Origin: Archangium gephyra
GTDB lineage: Bacteria > Myxococcota > Myxococcia > Myxococcales > Myxococcaceae
Direction: 5' to 3'
Assembly (NCBI RefSeq): GCF_001027285.1
Contig: NZ_CP011509.1
Span: 918,501-982,500 of the forward strand
DNA length: 64,000 nucleotides
This document shows positions 44,288-54,408 of this stretch, one piece after another. Numbering within the stretch: position 1 is the first letter of the stretch; every line of letters starts with the position of its first letter. The notes under the pieces are model-generated. The model saw only the letters and a program-made list of their open reading frames with translations, searched no databases and was not told the origin of the DNA. Both the position numbers and the translations under genes were made by a program.

Positions 44288-46651
44288 ATGCGCACGGCAC
44301 GGGAAATCCGGGAGGAGATTGAAGCGCGCTTCGGGTTCTTCCCGCCGTTCTTCACGCCCGCGGAGGATGACCCGCGGGTGCTGGAGAACCTGTGGCAGCA
44401 GACGCTCCTGGCCTACGTGGAGAATCCCATTCCCGCGCTCTTCCGCGAGAAGCTCTTCGCCTGGCTGTCGCGCTACTGCGTGGTGCCCTACTGCATCGTG
44501 TGCCACTCCTGTGCGCTGCGGCCCCTGGGCATGCGGGCCTCCGAGGTGCTGGAGCTCCTGGAGTCCCTTCCGCCCGCGCACGGGGCCATCGACGAGACGC
44601 TCGCCCGCCTGGACGCCAGCCGTGACGTCTCCGAGGACTGGCCGGCTCCCGGCTCGGCCCTGGAGGAGGACGTGTTCCGCTGCTCGGTCTTCCTCTTCGT
44701 CCACCAGGCGCGGGCGGAGCGGTGCCGGGAGCGGGTGCGCCGGTTGCTCGGCCCCGGGCTCTTCAACCACCTCCTCGTGTTCCTCGCCTATGTGAAGGCG
44801 TGCCACCTGTGGGTGGAGGCCCATCCGGAGCTGTCCTACGAGGCGGACGCGCGCGCCCGGGAGCACCTGGGGCCCTTGCTCCAGGAGGAGCCCCGGCTGG
44901 GGGACTTCTTCGCGGGGTACGCCGAGCGGGTGCGCCAGGAGCGGGAAGCACGCGAGCGGGAGGAGGGCGAGGCGGCCCGGGCGGGCGAGCGCGCCGAGGC
45001 GCTCTCCCAGACGGTGAGCCGGCAGACGGAGGCGCTGCGCGAGAACGAGGCCCACCTGCGGCTCGCGCTGGAGTCGGCCGCGCTCGGCACGTGGGACCTC
45101 AATCCCCTCACCGGCGAGCTGCGCTGGGATGCGCGCTGCAAGGCCCTCTTCGGACTGCCGGTGGCGGCGGAGGTGGACTTCTCCACCTTCCAGGCCAGCA
45201 TCGTCCCGGAGGAGCGGGAGCGGGTGGAGGCGTCGGTGGCGCGGGCGCTCATCCCTGGCGGGGGCGGCGAGTACCGCGAGGAGTTCCATATCCGGAGGTT
45301 CCAGGACGGCATGGAGCGGTGGATCTCCTCGCGCGGCCAATGCTTCTTCGACGAGCGGGGCCGGGCCGTGCGCTTCATCGGCACGGTGATGGATGTCACC
45401 GAGCGCCGGCGCGCGGAGGACAACCTGCGCTTCCTCGCCGAGGCCAGCGCGCTGCTGGCCACCTCGCTCGACTACGAGGACACCCTGCGGCGGGTGGCCT
45501 CGCTGACGGTGCCCGTGCTCGCCGACTGGTGCGGGGTGGACGTGGTGGATGAGCGGGGGCGGATGCGCCGGCTCATCAACGTCCACAGGGACCCCGAGAA
45601 GGTGCGGCTGAGCGAGGAGATCCACCGGCGCTACCCCATCGATCCGAACGCTACCTCCGGTGCCCCCCGGGTGTTGCGCACCGGCGAGCCGGAGCTCATC
45701 CCGGAGATCTCCGACGAGGCGCTCGCCCACTACGCGCGGGACGCGGAGCACCTGCGGCTGATGCGGGAGCTGGGGCTGCGCTCCTATCTCACGGTGGCGC
45801 TGCGCTCCCGCGAGCGGGTGCTGGGGACGCTCACGCTGGTCCGTGCCGAGACGGCGCGGCGGTATGGACAGGAGGAGCTGCGGCTGGCCGAGGAGCTGGC
45901 CCGCCGGGCGGCCGTCGCGGTGGACAACGCGCTGCTCTACCGCGAGGCGCAGAAGGCCATCGGGTTGCGCGATGGGTTCCTCCAGGTGGCCGCGCACGAG
46001 CTGCGCACGCCCGTCACCGCGTTGAAGCTCAACGTCCAGGCGCTGGTGGCCAGCACGCGCAAGGAGGAGGCCTGGAGCGAGCGGACGGTGTCGCGGCTGA
46101 CGGGCCTGGAGCGCGGGGTGGGCCGCCTGGGCGTGCTGGTGGACGAGTTGCTGGATGTGTCGCGCATCACCTCGGGGCGGATGGTGCTGCGGCCGGAGGA
46201 GCTGGACCTGGCCGAGCTGGTGCGGGAGGTGGCCGGGCGCTTCCGCTCCGAGGCCGAGCGGGGGGACTGTGTCCTGCGCGTCCGGGTGCCCGGGCCGGTG
46301 GCGGGGCGGTGGGACCGGCTGCGGCTGGAGCAGGTGTTGAGCAACCTGCTCTCCAATGCCCTCAAGTATGGCGCGGGCCAGCCGGTGGAGGTGACGTTGA
46401 GCACCGTGCCGAGCACTTCGGGCGAGCGGGTCCTCCTGCGGGTGCGCGACGAGGGCATTGGCATGGAGTCCGCCGTCCAGGCGCGCATCTTCGAGCGCTT
46501 CGAGCGCGCGGTGAGCGACCGGCACTACGGCGGCCTGGGGATGGGGCTGTGGATTACGCGGGAGATCGTCACCGCCATGGGCGGCACCATCCAGGTGGAG
46601 AGCGCGCCGGGGCAGGGCGCCACCTTCACGGTGGAGCTGCCCCGGGGTTGA
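44288..46651 (+). CDS. Histidine kinase with AhpD-like N-terminal domain, PAS and GAF
   Basis: A 787-residue cytoplasmic kinase. Residues 1-205 resemble an AhpD/carboxymuconolactone decarboxylase fold: REKLFAWLSRYCVVPYCIVC, then HS and the ALRPLGM turn, with C64, C69, C72, H73 and C75. A second helical half (LLVFLAYVKACHLW) follows. A coiled coil, a PAS/PAC domain (about 258-385), a GAF domain (about 395-555), HisKA with H570 (AAHELRTPV) and a HATPase domain complete it. No membrane segment. The redox-type cysteines suggest sensing of peroxide, thiol or sulfur species. It is divergent from sqr. ATG 44288 chosen; TTG 44267 possible. Confidence 0.85.
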   Translation: MRTAREIREEIEARFGFFPPFFTPAEDDPRVLENLWQQTLLAYVENPIPALFREKLFAWLSRYCVVPYCIVCHSCALRPLGMRASEVLELLESLPPAHGAIDETLARLDASRDVSEDWPAPGSALEEDVFRCSVFLFVHQARAERCRERVRRLLGPGLFNHLLVFLAYVKACHLWVEAHPELSYEADARAREHLGPLLQEEPRLGDFFAGYAERVRQEREAREREEGEAARAGERAEALSQTVSRQTEALRENEAHLRLALESAALGTWDLNPLTGELRWDARCKALFGLPVAAEVDFSTFQASIVPEERERVEASVARALIPGGGGEYREEFHIRRFQDGMERWISSRGQCFFDERGRAVRFIGTVMDVTERRRAEDNLRFLAEASALLATSLDYEDTLRRVASLTVPVLADWCGVDVVDERGRMRRLINVHRDPEKVRLSEEIHRRYPIDPNATSGAPRVLRTGEPELIPEISDEALAHYARDAEHLRLMRELGLRSYLTVALRSRERVLGTLTLVRAETARRYGQEELRLAEELARRAAVAVDNALLYREAQKAIGLRDGFLQVAAHELRTPVTALKLNVQALVASTRKEEAWSERTVSRLTGLERGVGRLGVLVDELLDVSRITSGRMVLRPEELDLAELVREVAGRFRSEAERGDCVLRVRVPGPVAGRWDRLRLEQVLSNLLSNALKYGAGQPVEVTLSTVPSTSGERVLLRVRDEGIGMESAVQARIFERFERAVSDRHYGGLGMGLWITREIVTAMGGTIQVESAPGQGATFTVELPRG

Positions 46652-46788
46652 AGCGCTCCAGACGGCACGGGCCCCTGCCTCTCCGCCTGCCCGTCATGCG
46701 CGCGGGCTCGCTCCAGTCCCGCCGCACGCCCGGGTGATTGCCCGCCTGACGCGGCGTGCCAACCGTTTCCGGGTAACGGAGGTGACCC

Positions 46789-47787
46789 GTGGGACTGCTG
46801 GTGGACGGAGAGTGGCGTACGGACTGGTACGCCCCGGACGAGGCCGGACGCTTCGTGCGTCCGCGAACGCGCTTTCATGACCAGGTCTCCGCGAGCGGGG
46901 AAGGCCGCTTCCCGGCGGAGGCGGGCCGCTACCATCTCTATGTCTCGTATGCCTGCCCATGGGCGAGCCGCGCGCTGCTCATGCGCAAGCTCAAGGGGCT
47001 GGAAGGGGCGGTGGGCCTCACGGTGGTGGATCCGCGCATGGGACGCAACGGCTGGGGCTTCGGGGGCTACCCGCGCTCGGGCCCGGACAAGCTCAATGGC
47101 TCGCGCTACCTGAGCGAGCTGTACCTGAAGGCGGATCCGCACTACTCGGGGCGGGTGACGGTGCCGGTGCTGTGGGACGCGCGCGAGCACACCATCGTCA
47201 ACAACGAGTCGCGCGAGCTGATGCGCATGCTGGACACCGAGTTCGACGCCTTCGCCGAGCACCCGGTGACGCTGTATCCCGAGGAGCTGCGCGAGCAGGT
47301 GGATGAGACGATCGACGCGCTCTACGAGCCGGTGAACAACGGCGTGTACAAGGCGGGCTTCGCCAACAGCCAGGGCGCGTACGAGCTGGCGGTGCGCGAG
47401 CTCTTCACCGCGCTGCACCACTGGGAGCGGGTGTTGGACCGGCAGCGCTACCTGTGCGGCGACGTGCTCACGGAGGCGGACCTCTGCCTCTACGGCACGC
47501 TGGTGCGCTTCGACCTCGTCTACTACTCGCACTTCAAGTGCAACCTGGCACGGGTGCAGGACTTCCCCAACCTGTGGAACTACCTGCTGGACCTGTACCA
47601 GACGCCCGGCTTCGCGGAGTCGACGAACGTCGAGCACATCAAGGTGCACTATTACTGGAGTCAGGACGCCATCAACCCCTCGCGCATCGTGCCGGTGGGG
47701 CCGCAGGTGGAGCTGCTGACGGCGCACAACCGGGACCGGCTCGGCCCGCGCAGGCTGGCGCCCGCGCCGGGAATCACGAGGCACTGA
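46789..47787 (+). CDS. yqjG: Glutathionyl-hydroquinone reductase (Xi-class GST)
   Basis: A 332-residue enzyme starting at GTG 46789 behind a near-perfect GGAGGTGA. The thioredoxin-fold domain has the YACPWASR motif with catalytic C56, which is diagnostic of the Xi class, and NNESRELMRML for glutathione binding. A C-terminal all-helical domain ends with the family's YYWSQDAINPSRIVPVGP. It reduces glutathionyl-hydroquinones, freeing glutathione. The use of glutathione here fits the nearby persulfide dioxygenase, which needs glutathione persulfide. Confidence 0.93.
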   Translation: MGLLVDGEWRTDWYAPDEAGRFVRPRTRFHDQVSASGEGRFPAEAGRYHLYVSYACPWASRALLMRKLKGLEGAVGLTVVDPRMGRNGWGFGGYPRSGPDKLNGSRYLSELYLKADPHYSGRVTVPVLWDAREHTIVNNESRELMRMLDTEFDAFAEHPVTLYPEELREQVDETIDALYEPVNNGVYKAGFANSQGAYELAVRELFTALHHWERVLDRQRYLCGDVLTEADLCLYGTLVRFDLVYYSHFKCNLARVQDFPNLWNYLLDLYQTPGFAESTNVEHIKVHYYWSQDAINPSRIVPVGPQVELLTAHNRDRLGPRRLAPAPGITRH

Positions 47788-47823
47788 GCCCACGGATCCC
47801 TCGCTGCCCGCGGTGCCCCCCTC

Positions 47824-47856
47824 CCCTCGCCCTCCGGGAGAGGGACAGGGTGAGGG
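47824..47856. repeat. CCCTCTCCC/GGGAGAGGG hairpin repeat, copy 3 (imperfect)
   Basis: CCCTCGCCCTCC then GGGAGAGGG and GGGTGAGGG, a diverged copy of the same element, between the glutathionyl-hydroquinone reductase and esterase genes. Confidence 0.7.
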
Positions 47857-47936
47857 TGCCGGAGCTCCCGGGTTGAATCCCCATCCCCCCGCCGTGTCCC
47901 CCTGGGGCACACTGCGGGCCTCACACGGGACGACAC

Positions 47937-48941
47937 ATGGGACGCCTCAGCATCCTCTCCACACTGATGGGCACGAGCCTCGCCACGGGGGCGCGGCGCC
48001 TCAAGCGGGGACCGCTGCGGCCCGGGTGGAGCTTCAAGTACGAGGCCACGGTGGCCTTCATGAAGGCCACCCACGAGCGCATCATCCACCTCGACGCGCC
48101 CGCGCAGCGCGCGGAGATGGAGCTGCTGTCCCTGCCCTCGTCCGCGCTGAAGCGGGTGCGGCGCGAGCCGGTGGATGCGGGCGGAGTGCCCGCGGAGTGG
48201 TTCACGCCTCCCGGGGCCACCGGGGACGAGGTGGTGCTGTACCTGCACGGAGGCTCGTACGTCTTCGGCTCCACGCGCACGCATGGGGATCTCATCGCGC
48301 GAATCGCCCTGGGCACGGGCGTGCGGGTGCTGGGGCTCAACTACCGGCTGGCGCCCGAGCACCCCTTTCCCGCGCCGGTGGAGGACACGCTGCTGGCGTA
48401 CCGCTGGCTGATGTCCAACGGGGTGAAGCCGGCGCGGGTGGCGTTCTGCGGGGACTCGGCGGGAGGCGGGCTGGCCATCGCGGCGCTGGTGGCGATGCGG
48501 GACGGGGGCGCGTTGCCGCCGGCGGGAGCCGTGCTCATCGCGCCCTGGGTGGACCTCGAGTGCAGCGGGGAGAGCGTGGTGGCCCACGAGCGCTTCGACT
48601 TGTGCGACAAGCGCATGCTGCTGCACTGGGCGAAGTGGTACGTCGGTGACGCGGACGTGCGCAACCCGCTCGTCTCGCCCTACCACGCGGACCTGCACGA
48701 GCTGCCGCCGTTGTTCGTCCACGTGGGCGGCGTGGAGATGCAGCACGACGACGGCGTGCGCATCACCGAGAAGGCCCGTGCCGCCGGGGTGAAGGTGCAC
48801 CTGGAGGAGTGGCCGGAGATGGTCCACAACTTCCAGACCTTCGGTGAAGGTTTCCCCGAGGCCGTGCGCGGCACCGCGAAGCTGTGCGAGCACCTGCGGA
48901 GTGTCCTCGGAGAAGCAGAGGCCCGCTCCAGCGAGGCCTGA
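47937..48941 (+). CDS. Alpha/beta hydrolase, hormone-sensitive-lipase type
   Basis: A 334-residue esterase/lipase of the HSL (family IV) group. The oxyanion motif HGGS (in LYLHGGSYVFG), nucleophile GDSAGGG, LNYRLAPEHPFP, acid in the VGGVEMQHDD segment and His in EMVHNF are all present in order. The first 30 residues are basic and weakly hydrophobic but not a clear signal peptide. The substrate is probably a short- to medium-chain ester. The 240 bases after it contain no supportable gene. Confidence 0.9.
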   Translation: MGRLSILSTLMGTSLATGARRLKRGPLRPGWSFKYEATVAFMKATHERIIHLDAPAQRAEMELLSLPSSALKRVRREPVDAGGVPAEWFTPPGATGDEVVLYLHGGSYVFGSTRTHGDLIARIALGTGVRVLGLNYRLAPEHPFPAPVEDTLLAYRWLMSNGVKPARVAFCGDSAGGGLAIAALVAMRDGGALPPAGAVLIAPWVDLECSGESVVAHERFDLCDKRMLLHWAKWYVGDADVRNPLVSPYHADLHELPPLFVHVGGVEMQHDDGVRITEKARAAGVKVHLEEWPEMVHNFQTFGEGFPEAVRGTAKLCEHLRSVLGEAEARSSEA

Positions 48942-49181
48942 AACCTCTCTTCTTCTTGGGCCATGGGAATCATGCGGCCCTGGGTGGGAGCACTGTTGCG
49001 CCTCCGACGCTGATCGCCCGTGGCGTCTGGGAATGGCCCTGGGGGGGATTGCCGGGATTGCGGACGTTGCCGATATAGGTCTGCACCCGAAAGGGAGGGC
49101 CGGGTGGGTCGCACCCCGGGAAATCACGAGGGCAGGGGCCTCTTGTGGTTTCGGACACGCGCCCCGTGTGGGAGTCACACC

Positions 49182-49832
49182 ATGACCCGGCACCACAGCA
49201 GACGCTCTCCCCGTGTGGATACGCGAGTCTCCGGCCTGTTCATCCAGCTGCTCACCACCGAGTGGACGAAGGACTCAAGGGGAGGCGCGGGTGCTCGGGT
49301 GCGTGACGCCACGCCCCTGGCGAGCGTGCTACCGGAGGCGTTGAGCGGAGCTGGAGGCAACGCCAGCTTCCAGCTGCACCACGTCTACTTCTCCGAGCAG
49401 CGGCGCTTCCTGCCGAGGGACTGGACGGAGGTGCGCAGGGGCAGACCCTTCGTGGAGGTGGAGGCCTTCCGCGTGGAGCGCACGGACGAGGGCGGCGTCC
49501 GGGTGCTGCTCGACTACGGGAAGATGGGGATGCCGGGACGGCTCGAGTGGAGTGGCCTGTCGCGGGGCGAGCCCCAGGAGGAGCTGTTCCACGTGGCGCC
49601 CGGCGAGTGGGCGCGCGGCGTGTACAACGAGCGGCTCCAGTATTGGGAGACGGGGCACTCGGGCTACTGCAAGCACGTGCTCAACGTGGGCCTGCTGTTC
49701 GACGCGGAGCTGGACGTCTTCCTGCGCACCGCGCCGGAGACCGAGGTCCGCCGGGAGTTCCAACTGCGTCAGCGCGGGCCCTCGGCACCGGGGGCGGCTG
49801 TCCCCCGGATGCCCTCCGTGGCGCGGCATTGA
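49182..49832 (+). CDS. Hypothetical protein
   Basis: A 216-residue protein with GGGAG seven bases before ATG 49182. The N-terminus is basic; no signal peptide or membrane segment is seen. The middle (ASFQLHHVYFSEQRRFLPRDWTEVRRG and onwards) looks beta-rich and contains many Trp/Tyr. No family recognised. It converges on the AsmA gene with a 20-base gap. Confidence 0.6.
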   Translation: MTRHHSRRSPRVDTRVSGLFIQLLTTEWTKDSRGGAGARVRDATPLASVLPEALSGAGGNASFQLHHVYFSEQRRFLPRDWTEVRRGRPFVEVEAFRVERTDEGGVRVLLDYGKMGMPGRLEWSGLSRGEPQEELFHVAPGEWARGVYNERLQYWETGHSGYCKHVLNVGLLFDAELDVFLRTAPETEVRREFQLRQRGPSAPGAAVPRMPSVARH

Positions 49833-49852
49833 GGTGCCGCGGTGACGCGTGA

Positions 49853-52546
49853 CTAGCGTCCGAGGATGCCGCGGAGGCGCTTCTTGGCTTCCTCCTCGGC
49901 CTTCTTGCGCGCGGCCTCCGCCTCCTGCCGCGCCTTCTCTTCCAGCTCCTTCTGACGCTTCTCCGCCTCGGCCTTCGCGGCCTCCTTCGCCGCGTCCGTG
50001 CCGCCGGTGATGATCTTCCCCACCTCCTTGCCCTTGTCGCCCAGCAGCTCCGTCGCCACGCTCGCCGCCGCCATCTTGCCGATGGCCACCGCCGCCGGCT
50101 TCACGTCCAGCCCCGTCACCTCCGGGCTCCACGCCTTGCCCGTCAGCTTGAGCGCCACCGGCACCGGCTCGGTCGGCTTCGCCTTGCCCAGCGTCATCTT
50201 CTCGATGAGCGGCGGCCCCAGGTTCACCGTGCCCGCCAGGTCCAGCGTCCCGTCCAGCCGGATGCCTCCGTCGAAGCTCATCGCCGCGTCCGGCCGCGTC
50301 CACGTAATGGGCTTGGACAGCTGCGCCACGCCATTCTTGATCGTCACGCCGAACGGCAGCTGCTCCGACAGCTCCGTCACGCCATCGCTGTCCAGCACCT
50401 TGCCCGCGAAGGGCAGCGCCTTCACCAGCGGCCCGGACACCGCCGCTGGGATGTCGAGGCTCGTGAGCGCCCCGCCCAGCAGGTTGCCGTCGATGGCTCC
50501 GGCGAGCCGCTCCTGCAGGCTCTCCATCTCGTAGCCCACGCCCGACAGGTTCATCTGCCCGTCGAACGTCCCTTCCAGCACCTTCTTCGGCACCCGCGTG
50601 GACAGCGCCTGCGCCACGTTCATCCCCTTCACCTCGGCCTTCAGCTCGAAGGGCCGCTGCGCCGCCTCGGGCCCCAGCCGCACCGTGCTCCCATTCGCCG
50701 ACACCGTGCCGCCGTAGATGCCCGTGGTGAAACGCTCCACCGTGATGAGGTCGTCCACCATCTTCAGGTCGGCCACCATGTTGGACAGGTCCAGCTCGTT
50801 CATCCGCAGCGCGCCAATCTTGAAGGACATGTCCCCGCGCATGCCGTTGAAGCGCTTGGGGTCATCCGGCCCCTCCTCGGGCAGTGGGCCGCCCACCGTG
50901 GCGGCGATCTCCTCGTCCGTCATCAGCAGCTCATCCGCGTTGAGCCGGGGGCTCTCGAGCGCCAGGGCGAACGCCGTCGTCTGCTTCGCCCCCGTGCCCG
51001 CCTGCGAGTACGACGCCGTGCCCGCCATCGTGTACTCGAGCAGGGCGATGCCCAGCCGGCTCAGGTCCACCTTCATCGGCTTCTTGCCGCTCTCGGGCTG
51101 GTACGTGCCCGCGGCGTCCACCGTGAAGGTCTGCCCGGGCCGCTTGTCCAGCAGCAGCCCCGGCCGCATGTCCACGCCCGTCAGGTCCGACTTCGCGTCG
51201 AAGCGCAGCGCGCCGCCGCTGGCCGCCGCCCCGGTGAGCCGCGCCGTCAGCCGCATGGGCGCGCCCGCCTCCTTGGAGAGCTGCTCGGGGATGCGCAGCC
51301 GCACCGGCGTCAGGTCCACCTCCGCCGTCAGCGCCTGCGACTCCTGCGTGCCGCCTCCGCGCACCACCAGGCCGATGGGGCCCGCCACCTGGTTGGCCAG
51401 CTGCTTGCGCAGCGGCGGGTAGTACTCGGCCAGCACCGCCGGGTCGAGGTTCTGCCCCACCAGCTCGAAGTCCTGCACGGTGGGCTTCTCGGTGGTCAGC
51501 CCCTTCACCTGGCCCTTGCCGGTGAGGCGCGCCGGGCCGAGCTCCATGCGCAGCGTCTGGAGGGACAGGTCGCCCTTGTCGATGTCGCCCGTCACGTCGG
51601 TGTCCACCACCACGTCGAGCGCCTTGCCGCCCTCGGCCCCGGCGAAGCGCAGGCCCTGGGCCCGCAGGCCGCCCTTGAGGTGGGTGGGCCCGGTGCCGCC
51701 GGGCACCGCCGCGCCGAGCTGCGCCGTCCAGTCCGCCTGGAGGGTGCCCGCCTGCAGGCCCATCTCCGCGCCGAGGAAGGGCCCCAGCGGCGCCAGGTCG
51801 ATGGGCTCGGACTTGAGCTCCACGCGCTCGGGCACGGGAATGAGCGAGGCCGGCAGCGGCGTGGTGTGCAGCGTGAGGTGGAAGTTCTGCTTCTCGGCCA
51901 GCACCGCGGCGTGGAGCACCACGTCCAGCGCCTTGCCCGCGCGCAGGTCCTTCACCTCCACGTCGAGGTCGGAGATGGCCAGCTCGCGCGCCTGCGCCGC
52001 GCTCCGGTCGATGAAGCGGATGGTGGCGTCGGTGAGCGCCGCCCGGTCCACGCGCACCCCGGACAGGTCCGTGGGCTGCTCCTCGGCGGGAGGCGTCTCC
52101 TCCTTGGGCTGCTGCTGGGCGAGCTTCTCCTGCAGCCGCGAGACGTTGGTGGTGCCGTCCGGCAGCCGGACGACGTTGACGGTGAGCCCGGACACCTCGG
52201 CGTTCTTCACCTGGAGGTCCTGGCCGCGCGAGGTGAGGGCGGGCCAGAGCGCCACCGCCACGTCCAGCTCCTTCAGCTCCGCCAGGGGCACCTGCTCACC
52301 CTCGGCGGCGCCCACCACCACGTTCTCCACCTCGACGCCCACGTGGGGAATGAGCTGGGTGGAGATGTCACCAATCTCCACGGGCCGGCCCAGCGTCTGG
52401 GCGAGCGTGGCGGCCTCGGTGCGGGCGCGCTGGAGCAGGAAGGCGTCGAGCCGCCACAGGGCCACGGCCACGACCACCACCAGCAACAGGACGATGCCGC
52501 CCAGGACGTAGGGCCAGCGCTTCTTCTTCGGCTGCTGTTCGGACAT
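49853..52546 (-). CDS. AsmA-family envelope protein
   Basis: An 897-residue protein with one N-terminal membrane helix (about 12-31) and a very long extracytoplasmic beta-rich body. The AsmA pattern is visible at the start (LGRPVEIGDISTQLIPHVGV followed by LKELDVAVALWPALTSRGQD). Repeated strand/turn units and a C-terminal AsmA_2-like segment (AMSFDGGIRLDGTLDLAGTV) support this. A Lys/Glu/Ala coiled coil of about 45 residues (KAEAEKRQKELEEKARQEAE) ends the protein. AsmA-like proteins are thought to bridge inner and outer membranes and move phospholipids. GGAGGT precedes the ATG. Confidence 0.85.
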   Translation of the reverse strand: MSEQQPKKKRWPYVLGGIVLLLVVVVAVALWRLDAFLLQRARTEAATLAQTLGRPVEIGDISTQLIPHVGVEVENVVVGAAEGEQVPLAELKELDVAVALWPALTSRGQDLQVKNAEVSGLTVNVVRLPDGTTNVSRLQEKLAQQQPKEETPPAEEQPTDLSGVRVDRAALTDATIRFIDRSAAQARELAISDLDVEVKDLRAGKALDVVLHAAVLAEKQNFHLTLHTTPLPASLIPVPERVELKSEPIDLAPLGPFLGAEMGLQAGTLQADWTAQLGAAVPGGTGPTHLKGGLRAQGLRFAGAEGGKALDVVVDTDVTGDIDKGDLSLQTLRMELGPARLTGKGQVKGLTTEKPTVQDFELVGQNLDPAVLAEYYPPLRKQLANQVAGPIGLVVRGGGTQESQALTAEVDLTPVRLRIPEQLSKEAGAPMRLTARLTGAAASGGALRFDAKSDLTGVDMRPGLLLDKRPGQTFTVDAAGTYQPESGKKPMKVDLSRLGIALLEYTMAGTASYSQAGTGAKQTTAFALALESPRLNADELLMTDEEIAATVGGPLPEEGPDDPKRFNGMRGDMSFKIGALRMNELDLSNMVADLKMVDDLITVERFTTGIYGGTVSANGSTVRLGPEAAQRPFELKAEVKGMNVAQALSTRVPKKVLEGTFDGQMNLSGVGYEMESLQERLAGAIDGNLLGGALTSLDIPAAVSGPLVKALPFAGKVLDSDGVTELSEQLPFGVTIKNGVAQLSKPITWTRPDAAMSFDGGIRLDGTLDLAGTVNLGPPLIEKMTLGKAKPTEPVPVALKLTGKAWSPEVTGLDVKPAAVAIGKMAAASVATELLGDKGKEVGKIITGGTDAAKEAAKAEAEKRQKELEEKARQEAEAARKKAEEEAKKRLRGILGR

Positions 52547-52755
52547 CTCTCGGTACCTCCACCAGCCAGGGACCTCGGGGGTTGCTCGGCGCTCGGGCTG
52601 TCAGACAGGCGAACCCTTAGCCCAGGAGGACCCATCCCGCACGTTCCTCGTGCACGGGGGCTCGGGACTGGATGTTGAAGATTGCATTCACGGGCTTGGA
52701 CGGGAGCCGCCCGCGGATATGCACGCCGTCCCGTGGGGCATGTCCGCCCGGCCGC

Positions 52756-54408
52756 TCACCGGGAGCGCACGGCCGGGGTCCACTGGAGGGGGCCGAGAGG
52801 CACCGTCCGGCTCAGGGCGAAGCGGTCGAGCACCATGCGGCCCTGGGTATCGAGGGTCTGCACGTCCTCGGGCACCTTCTTGACGAGGCTCCCGGTGCTC
52901 ATGTCCACCAGCAGGCCCTCGGCGAAGATGAAGCGCCCCGCGGCCGCGAGGCCGTACCCTCTTTGCTTGCCCAGCTCGCGCCGCTCCCCCGTCGCGGTGT
53001 CCACGAACCAGAGGTGGCGGCCCTGGTTCTCGCGTCCGGCTTCCCGCTGCACCAGGAGGCGCGTGCCCTCGGTGTACAGCACCTCGCCGCGCATGGGGTG
53101 CACGGTGCGCGTCTCCAGGTCCACCACGCTCTGATTGGACGTGGAGGGCCCCTCGCCGTCAGGGGAGGCGGGGGTGACCGTGAACAACCGGGGAGGAGCG
53201 CGGGAAGGCGTGGGCTGCCCCGCGTACCCGCTGGAGATGCCGAGCGGCTGGTGGACCTGGGCCCCGTGCAACTCGAGCGCGTTGCCCTGGGCGGTGCAGG
53301 CCACCAGCACCTGCTCCCGCGCGGCATCCACGTGGAGCACGTTGGCGCGGCAGCTCGCGGGCACCCACTCGGTGCGCTGGCCCGAGGCGTGCTCGACGAA
53401 TACCTCTCCCTGCTCACCCTGGCGCAGCAGGGCGTCTCCGAGCGGCTGGAGGACCCCTTCCGCCGGGACGAGCGGGCCGCCGTCCACCCGGCGCAGCAGC
53501 CACGTGGCCGTGTCGCCCTCCTGGCCATGGTTGCTGTACGACATGATGGGACCGCGGCAGTACCGGGACGAGAGCGACGTCAGCGCCCGGGGCCAGGTGA
53601 GCTGTCCATCCCCATCCGTGTCCTGGGTGACGACGCCGAACCGCACCCACCGGCCCTCGGGGTCGAGCGAGGCATGGCCCAGCAGTCCGGGGCCATGGGG
53701 CACCTCGCGCCTGGTGCCGTCCGACAGGTGGAGGACGGAGGCCGTGGCCTGCTTCTCGGGACCGCTCAGGGTCACGAGGAGCAGGCGCTGGCCGTCGCGG
53801 GAGAAGGACACGGGCAGGGAGGTGCTGGGCGCGGTGCTCTCGGGGATGGACTCGGGAGGGGAGAGCTCGGTGTCGGCGCGCGTGTACGTGTCGAGCAGCC
53901 GGAGCGAGCCGCCACGGACCACCACGAGGTAGCGGCCGGTGGGATCCGCGGCGAGGAAGTCGTCGAGCCGCTCGCCCTCGCCGGGCTCGAGGAAGAGGTA
54001 GGGGGCGAGCCTGTCTCCGAACGTGTCGCCGTGCCGGCCGAAGATGACCTCCAGCTTGCCATCGCCGTTGGTGTCCTCGCGGGCCTGGCAGGCGATGAGC
54101 CAGCGTCCATCCTTGGCGGCCCGCTGGAAGAGGATGGGGTGGCGCGTGCCGATGGGGCCTGTTTCCCGCTGCAGGGCGGTGGGGGGCGCCACCGTGAACT
54201 CAGGGGCAGGAGGGAGCGCGGCAACCGGTGGGCTCGCGGGCTCGGGGGCCGGAGGGGCGGTAGCGACAGGCGCGCTCGGGGGCTCCGAGGCCGGGGCAGG
54301 CGCGGAGACGGGGGCACTCGTGGGCTCGGCGGAGGGCGGGGGCGAGGCTCTCCGCGCCGCACAGGCGGGCAGGAGGAGGGCGGAGGCGAGCAGCACGCGG
54401 AGTTTCAT
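52756..54408 (-). CDS. Beta-propeller lipoprotein
   Basis: A 550-residue lipoprotein with lipobox LPAC (C16). A Pro/Ala/Ser-rich linker (about 20-70) precedes a propeller with WD40/PD40-like blades (FGRHGDTFGD, SFSRDGQRLLLVTLSG, SLDPEGRWVRFG). An acidic EF-like loop, DTNGDGKLEV, may bind calcium. No enzymatic motif is visible. It is divergent from the DUF885 gene across about 100 bases. Confidence 0.7.
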   Translation of the reverse strand: MKLRVLLASALLLPACAARRASPPPSAEPTSAPVSAPAPASEPPSAPVATAPPAPEPASPPVAALPPAPEFTVAPPTALQRETGPIGTRHPILFQRAAKDGRWLIACQAREDTNGDGKLEVIFGRHGDTFGDRLAPYLFLEPGEGERLDDFLAADPTGRYLVVVRGGSLRLLDTYTRADTELSPPESIPESTAPSTSLPVSFSRDGQRLLLVTLSGPEKQATASVLHLSDGTRREVPHGPGLLGHASLDPEGRWVRFGVVTQDTDGDGQLTWPRALTSLSSRYCRGPIMSYSNHGQEGDTATWLLRRVDGGPLVPAEGVLQPLGDALLRQGEQGEVFVEHASGQRTEWVPASCRANVLHVDAAREQVLVACTAQGNALELHGAQVHQPLGISSGYAGQPTPSRAPPRLFTVTPASPDGEGPSTSNQSVVDLETRTVHPMRGEVLYTEGTRLLVQREAGRENQGRHLWFVDTATGERRELGKQRGYGLAAAGRFIFAEGLLVDMSTGSLVKKVPEDVQTLDTQGRMVLDRFALSRTVPLGPLQWTPAVRSR

